NCBI GenBank assembly: GCA_947567425.1
Contig: CANOLV010000009.1
Coordinates: forward strand, 31,139-95,138
Length of the DNA stretch: 64,000 nucleotides
Direction: 5' to 3'
From: an uncultured Porphyromonadaceae bacterium
Lineage (GTDB): Bacteria; Bacteroidota; Bacteroidia; Bacteroidales; Muribaculaceae
Positions 59,425-64,000 of the stretch are shown here, in pieces. The notes beneath the pieces are model-generated. The model was not told where the DNA came from and made no database searches. It saw nothing but the letters and a program-made list of their open reading frames with translations. Made by a program: the position numbers and the translations under genes. The stretch's first letter is position 1; each line of letters starts with the position of its first letter.

Positions 59425-60357
59425 ATGTTACCTCCCTTTAAGATTTTTGCCGGAACAAAGTCGGAATACATGGCCAAGGAGATATGCGAAGACCTCGGCG
59501 TGGAACTCGGTAAGATGAACATCCAGCATTTTGCCGACGGCGAGTTTGAAGTTTCTTTCGAAGAGTCAATCCGCGGATGTGAAGTGTATCTGGTCCAGTC
59601 GACTTTCCCCAACTGCGACAATCTCATGGAGCTATTGCTGATGATCGACGCCGCCAAGCGTGCTTCCGCGGCATCGATTATTGCCGTAATGCCATATTTC
59701 GGTTGGGCCCGCCAGGACCGCAAGGACAAGCCCCGTGTATCCATCGCCGCCAAGCTTGTAGCTGACCTTCTCAGCACCGCCGGTGTGAACCGTGTGATCT
59801 GCATGGATCTGCATGCCGATCAGATTCAGGGTTTCTTCAATGTTCCCGTCGACCACCTGTATGCGTCGTCGGTGTTCATTCCCTACATCGAGTCGCTGCA
59901 CCTTGACAATATGGTCATTGCTACGCCCGACGTGGGCGGTGCCAAGCGTGCCAACAACTATGCTAAATATTTCGACGTGCCTCTGGTACTGTGCCATAAA
60001 CAGCGTGCCAAAGCCAACGTAGTGGCATCAATGACCGTGATCGGCGATGTCAAGGACAAGAATGTCATCCTTATCGACGACATGGTCGACACTGCCGGCA
60101 CCATCACCAAAGCGGCCGACCTTATGATGTCGGAAGGTGCCAAGAGTGTCCGCGCCCTATGTTCGCATGCCATTATGAGCGATCCCGCGAGCCAGCGCGT
60201 CGACGACTGCTCGGTGGTGGAAATGATCTTCACCAACAGCATCCCCTATACCGGCGACTGCAAGAAGTGTACCATTCTTTCTGTGGCACATCTGTTCGCC
60301 GACACCATCCGCCGTGTGCACGAAAATCAGTCCATCTCCTCGCAGTACCTCATATAG
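59425..60357 (+). CDS. prs: Ribose-phosphate pyrophosphokinase
   Basis: 310 residues, the normal length for class I PRPP synthases. It contains the flexible-loop motif YFGWARQDRKDKPRVSIAAK, the metal-site MDLHADQIQGFF, and the PRPP-binding VILIDDMVDTAGTITKAADLM. It makes PRPP from ribose-5-phosphate and ATP for purine, pyrimidine, His, Trp and NAD synthesis. It is monocistronic, with an intrinsic terminator 25 bases downstream. Confidence 0.98.
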   Translation: MLPPFKIFAGTKSEYMAKEICEDLGVELGKMNIQHFADGEFEVSFEESIRGCEVYLVQSTFPNCDNLMELLLMIDAAKRASAASIIAVMPYFGWARQDRKDKPRVSIAAKLVADLLSTAGVNRVICMDLHADQIQGFFNVPVDHLYASSVFIPYIESLHLDNMVIATPDVGGAKRANNYAKYFDVPLVLCHKQRAKANVVASMTVIGDVKDKNVILIDDMVDTAGTITKAADLMMSEGAKSVRALCSHAIMSDPASQRVDDCSVVEMIFTNSIPYTGDCKKCTILSVAHLFADTIRRVHENQSISSQYLI

Positions 60358-60382
60358 GAACATCGTAGATGATAGAGATATG

Positions 60383-60418
60383 AAAAGTTCCGTCGGCCTG
60401 GGTGTCGGCGGAACTTTT
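60383..60418 (+). terminator. Intrinsic terminator of prs
   Basis: Perfect arms AAAAGTTCCG (60383-60392) and CGGAACTTTT (60409-60418) with further pairing inside (GTCGG). A T-rich tail CTATGT follows. The rest of the gap to 60529 shows no gene. Confidence 0.85.
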
Positions 60419-60529
60419 CTATGTAGTATGATCGAGGATACGCCCGCGTAAGAGTGGGATTGACACGCCTATTATCAGCGGACGCATGGCATGATATCGG
60501 GCGTGACAGCGATGAATAGCGTGTTATGG

Positions 60530-62044
60530 TCAATCGCCGAGTTCGCGGATGAGGATTTCTTCGATGCGTGATATGTCGGGATCTACTTCAAGTATTGTGC
60601 CCTCACGGTCCACAAGGATTATCTTCCCGCCGGCATTCCCTGCTCCATATTTGGCCCAGATTCTGGCGCTGTCGTTCAGCTCCACCAGGTTGGGCCAGAG
60701 GTAGCCGTCATTCTTGATTGCGCGTAGCATGGCGTCGACGTTTCCGTTTTCGCGTGCCACGCCTATGATTTCGAATCCTCTGTCATGGTATTTCTCATAT
60801 AGCGGAATCATGGATATGGAATGGCGCCGACATGGTCCGCACCACGATGCCCAAAGGTCAATGACGGCGATTTTACCCTTTATCACATCCGATATTCTTA
60901 TATGATTTCCTTCCGGATCAGGAGCTGTAAAGTCGATGAATTTATTGCCGGGTACGATTTGTCCCTCCTTGACCATTTCGCACAGGAATTTGTGGTAGGG
61001 ATGGTCCGTCAATGTATCGGAGTAATTTTGAGAAAACACTTCAAGGGACTTCGTTGCGGCCGAGTCGTAATAGATATTGCTTATTAGCATGTACAGAGCG
61101 GGCAGATTTTTTAATGGTGCTATTGTGTCAAGCCATTCCTCCCGTACGTTATGTATGGACTCTTTTATGGTTTCATTCAGCTGTTTTACTTCCGGATGTG
61201 TCCATGCATCTTCTCCTATCGAATCTATCAGCATGTCCCGCCGGATCCTTTCGCTAATTGTCTTTCTGCTCAAAAATGCGGAATAATGCTCTTCGAGTGA
61301 TTTCAGTTCGGATGTATGACCGTCGCAGTCTGTCAAAGTGCATCCTTCCGGTGTAATATTTATCTCCACGGAGTTACCGTCGGAAAAGAAGCGCCCATTT
61401 GACCATGAGCCGCTAAGAATCTCTATCCCTGGAGAAAGTTCGTAGACAATAGGTGCGTCGGAGTAGATGTCAAAAGAGAATTCTCCGTTCCGTACAGGAA
61501 TAAGTCGGTTTTTACTGGTCCTGAAATCCTTTCCGGCCTCTAACAGAACCAGCCATGAACAGTCAGGATAGTCATTGACGGTTCCGCTGACGTGGGTGGC
61601 AATGTGTCCGTCGCGCCGGTCTTGAAGCTTTAGCCCGATGACATTCCAGCCTTCTGGCTCGATGAAACTGACAATCGAGTCTGCTGGGATCAATGGTTCG
61701 AAGCATAAGGATGCTTCTAAGTATGTAGAATCGCCGAACGTGTGGTTTTCTCCGGGATGGATTCCTTTGGCTCCTGTCAGCGGATAGCGGCTTCCTGTCA
61801 CCTCGCCTGAAAGATAGCAGTCGGGCGAAAGGTTGATCCACGAGCCTTTTCGTGAATATATGTCGACATTTAATACCGTGGACGAATCTGTCAATTCGAC
61901 AGACCTGACGGAGAATGTCAGGCTTCCCGATGAGTCATAATCGGGATTTATGATTTTTGCATCCGTCGTCGCCTGTGCATTTATTCCGGTCACGGCGACA
62001 GCGATTGCTTGGAGCAAAAATCTTATTTTGAAAGAATTATTCAT
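60530..62044 (-). CDS. Secreted TlpA-like thioredoxin-fold protein
   Basis: 504 residues with a signal peptide (FLLQAIAVAVTGINAQA). A large N-terminal region of unknown fold (about 25-365) has beta-rich parts (ELSPGIEILSGSWSN) and a helical segment (about 255-350), as in Bacteroidales TlpA/DUF4369-type proteins. The C-terminal thioredoxin domain (about 368-504) has the active site ASWCGPCRRH (Cys402/405). Where a cis-proline is expected before the fourth strand, the sequence is AGNAGGKIILVD, with Gly instead. This may change the redox or binding role. No SusC/D or metal gene is nearby. Confidence 0.83.
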   Translation of the reverse strand: MNNSFKIRFLLQAIAVAVTGINAQATTDAKIINPDYDSSGSLTFSVRSVELTDSSTVLNVDIYSRKGSWINLSPDCYLSGEVTGSRYPLTGAKGIHPGENHTFGDSTYLEASLCFEPLIPADSIVSFIEPEGWNVIGLKLQDRRDGHIATHVSGTVNDYPDCSWLVLLEAGKDFRTSKNRLIPVRNGEFSFDIYSDAPIVYELSPGIEILSGSWSNGRFFSDGNSVEINITPEGCTLTDCDGHTSELKSLEEHYSAFLSRKTISERIRRDMLIDSIGEDAWTHPEVKQLNETIKESIHNVREEWLDTIAPLKNLPALYMLISNIYYDSAATKSLEVFSQNYSDTLTDHPYHKFLCEMVKEGQIVPGNKFIDFTAPDPEGNHIRISDVIKGKIAVIDLWASWCGPCRRHSISMIPLYEKYHDRGFEIIGVARENGNVDAMLRAIKNDGYLWPNLVELNDSARIWAKYGAGNAGGKIILVDREGTILEVDPDISRIEEILIRELGD

Positions 62045-62083
62045 TGGATTGATGATGCCTGGTTTGTCTGACGGCTTTGACGA

Positions 62084-63829
62084 TCAGTCGGGGAAGAGTA
62101 TCCTGTAGTCGCGCGCGGCGGCCTTTTCAGTCCAGTCTTCAGGAACGAATTTCCACTGATTGAGTTTGCGTGGATGGAGTGTGCCTAACTTCTTTATATA
62201 GTCGGTGAGATAGTAGCGTAGATCGCGGTCGGTGGAGTAGACTATCCGCTGCGGCAGTTTGTCTTGCGGTATGCCCGCGCCTTTGGTCAGAAGTTCGCCG
62301 CCTCCGTTGCCTCGGTAGGAATTGAGCGCCACTCTGTATGTCCTGGCCGGGTCGAACGGTGAACCGTCGGCCATGCTTTTTATCGACACTTTTTCTCCGT
62401 CGGGCTTCGTCACATCTACCTCGTAGATGATTCCTGCCGCCGAGTCGAAGTTATAGCTCGGATAGCGGAGTGTAGAGCGGCTTTCGTCGCCTTCGGTGGG
62501 TTGCTCTTTAAACAACAGCAGATGGTCGTCGGCCGACTGCATCCGGTTGGTCCATATCGAGTAGGCATATTCGAGGTAGTCCTTTATCTCCTGTCCGGTA
62601 AGCTCCATGACATAGAGCATGTTTTCGTACTTGTACAGATTGAACATGTCGTTCATCATTATCGGCCCTTCGGCTATTGTGGCGTCATACGACAGCGGGG
62701 CTGCAAACGAGATGTCGGCCCCGGTGAGTCCGAGTTGCAGTTCATGGATGAGGTCGACGAACTTCGACGGTCCGAAGTAGGCGTCGCGAGTGGTTATGGA
62801 TTCGTTCATGGTGCCTATGCGTCCGTCGACAAATTCGGTTATTGTACGGATCTGAGGTGCGAATGCCTCTATCATCTCCTGATCGGGAGCGTAGTCGTCG
62901 GTGGCGGTCAGCTTGCCGTCGAAACTCTTCGACTTTACACGTCCATTGTCGTCCACATCGAAGGTCATGGTTATGTCGGTGAGCATAACTCCGTTGTTTG
63001 CCGGATTCATCACCAACACGGTGTCGCCTTCCACGTTTACCACTTTCATGTCGGCGCGGCGGTGGTCGTGTCCCATCAGCACGATGTCGAAGCCGGGCAC
63101 GCGCGTGGCCACTTCCAGCGATGCGTTCTCGCGGGTATTGGCGAGGTCGTAGGCTGCCTGTCCGGCATGAAACATGCCGACTATCACGTCGGGATTCTCG
63201 CGCTCCTTGATTATCGGCACCCACTTGCGTGCGGTCGCCTCCATGTCGTCAAATCGTAGTCCCTGCCATAGCGATTCGGGCAGCCATGCAGGGATGGCCG
63301 GTGTGATCATGCCCAAGATAGCCACTTTGACCCCGTCATGTTCCACCACTTTGTATGGTTGGAAGTGAGGTTGGCCGGTAGCCGTGTCTATGATGTTGGC
63401 GCCGAGGATGGGCATGTCGCACTGTGACGCCCAGCGGTCGAGCACGCTCCGCCCAGTCTCCACGTCGTGGTTGCCGACGTTTCCGGCATCGAAATGCATG
63501 AAGTTAAGCACCTGCGAAGCCACATGAGGAGCCTCGGTGTCCATGTAATTGTAATAGTAGACGGTGGGCTGTCCTTGCAGGAAGTCGCCGTTGTCGATCA
63601 ATATGACATTGCCGTCGTATGCGTCGCGCATCTCCTTTACCACACTGCTTACCCTTGCCAGGCTGCCTTTGGCCGGCTGGCGCGTGATGAAGTTAGTGGG
63701 GAAATAATTGCCGTGGATGTCGCTTGTCTGAAGCAGCTTTATCTTTACCTCCTTGGCTTCTGTGCCGGCCGGCATGCCTGCCATGCATACGGCTATTGAC
63801 AAGCCGGCGATCTTATTTAAGAATTTCAT
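62084..63829 (-). CDS. Secreted 5'-nucleotidase/2',3'-cyclic nucleotide phosphodiesterase-like enzyme
   Basis: 581 residues from the start MKFLNKIAGLSIAVCMAGMPA at 63829, a signal peptide; 13 codons upstream are rejected. Metallophosphatase motifs are LLQTSDIHGNYFP, VILIDNGDFLQGQP, GNVGNHDVETG, GMFHAGQAAYD and LMGHDHRRAD. The C-terminal nucleotidase domain (about 345-540) has LSYDATIAEGPI and SYRGNGGGELLTKG. It would release nucleosides and phosphate from periplasmic nucleotides, including cyclic 2',3' forms. It is a distant paralogue of the protein encoded at 22369. A TAATTTTG element lies upstream. Confidence 0.9.
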   Translation of the reverse strand: MKFLNKIAGLSIAVCMAGMPAGTEAKEVKIKLLQTSDIHGNYFPTNFITRQPAKGSLARVSSVVKEMRDAYDGNVILIDNGDFLQGQPTVYYYNYMDTEAPHVASQVLNFMHFDAGNVGNHDVETGRSVLDRWASQCDMPILGANIIDTATGQPHFQPYKVVEHDGVKVAILGMITPAIPAWLPESLWQGLRFDDMEATARKWVPIIKERENPDVIVGMFHAGQAAYDLANTRENASLEVATRVPGFDIVLMGHDHRRADMKVVNVEGDTVLVMNPANNGVMLTDITMTFDVDDNGRVKSKSFDGKLTATDDYAPDQEMIEAFAPQIRTITEFVDGRIGTMNESITTRDAYFGPSKFVDLIHELQLGLTGADISFAAPLSYDATIAEGPIMMNDMFNLYKYENMLYVMELTGQEIKDYLEYAYSIWTNRMQSADDHLLLFKEQPTEGDESRSTLRYPSYNFDSAAGIIYEVDVTKPDGEKVSIKSMADGSPFDPARTYRVALNSYRGNGGGELLTKGAGIPQDKLPQRIVYSTDRDLRYYLTDYIKKLGTLHPRKLNQWKFVPEDWTEKAAARDYRILFPD

Positions 63830-63897
63830 ATCTACATATTGGTTGTTAGCGAGTTGCGAGGAATTCACAGATTACGCAACTCCATCTGATTATACCG

Positions 63898-63905
63898 CAA
63901 AATTA
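63898..63905 (-). promoter_or_regulatory. -7 element of the nucleotidase gene at 62084-63829
   Basis: Minus-strand TAATTTTG followed by CG, about 70 bases upstream of the ATG. No -33 was identified. Confidence 0.5.
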
Positions 63906-64000
63906 CGGCAACTGCAAAAATAAATATTTCTCCCCGAAAAAGAAAGTGTAGAGTCCAACAGCAAACGCAAAGTTAAGCTACATTCTGGAAAAATCGCTTA

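Noticed and set aside
57834-59804. Very long antisense frame (656 codons) opposite the GH13 and prs genes
   Set aside because: It mirrors codon structure of the GH13 gene, which has all catalytic motifs; the antisense protein has no recognisable domain and spans two genes.
1-64000. CRISPR array, prophage, integrase, SusC/SusD pair, rRNA operon
   Set aside because: Looked for and not seen. Glycosidase genes are present, but without SusC/D homologues in the window.

Overview
The window looks like chromosomal DNA of a gut Bacteroidales bacterium, most likely a Muribaculaceae-type genome. This is inferred from gene families (DUF4292, DUF4491, DUF4835/PorD, two-gene ThrE, TlpA-type thioredoxins, GH43/GH115/GH31/GH3/GH13 enzymes), from the repeated Bacteroidetes promoter signature (TTTG or TTG, about 20 bases, TAnnTTTG), and from moderately high GC judged by eye. 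No 16S rRNA is present, so the genus is not fixed. About fifty protein genes, one tRNA-Arg(ACG) gene, several terminators and promoters, a MITE-like element and a two-copy palindromic repeat can be supported.

Layout. 1-6535 (minus): a run of dut, a TPR protein, a DUF4292 lipoprotein, a degenerate LytM/EnvC protein, a glycosyltransferase and a flippase cut by the window edge. 6800-9458 (plus): dgt and a TPM-domain protein. 9475-15289 (minus): DUF4491, guaA, and a GH43-GH115 pair for substituted xylan. 15710-16859: a frameshifted lipoprotein and a secreted unknown. 16889-21796 (minus): EamA transporter, CPA2 antiporter, MgtC, coiled-coil protein. 22164-22237: tRNA-Arg. 22369-28293: 5'-nucleotidase, GH3/beta-lactamase fusion, gdhA. 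28407-33591: a membrane AraC regulator, a likely operator, a 349-bp MITE and a GH31 glycosidase. 33790-36198: ThrE exporter halves and a LysR regulator. 36251-41314: uup, lptB, udk, and divergent mlaE-mlaF. 41320-47832 (minus): dnaN, exonuclease, coaBC, porD, recN, rlmB. 48065-49579: catalase. 50160-53585: an AT-rich glycan/LPS island (GT2, Kdo-kinase-like, GT32, GT2). 53723-63829: twin-lobed retropepsin, GH43, patatin, GH13, prs, TlpA-like protein and a second 5'-nucleotidase.

How the parts fit. Housekeeping operons (nucleotide pools, replication and repair, coenzyme A, envelope building) alternate with single glycan-degradation genes that are not in a SusC/SusD locus here. The most notable non-coding findings are: (i) a helically phased direct repeat between the AraC regulator and the GH31 gene, with a MITE inserted after the likely promoter so that it lies in the GH31 leader; (ii) a conserved double-palindrome element present twice, each time upstream of and co-oriented with a GH43 gene; (iii) a hairpin-rich 580-base region ahead of the AT-rich glycan island. 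Among proteins, the secreted two-lobed retropepsin, the thioredoxin-fold protein lacking the cis-proline, and the kinase-less envelope-spanning regulator stand out.
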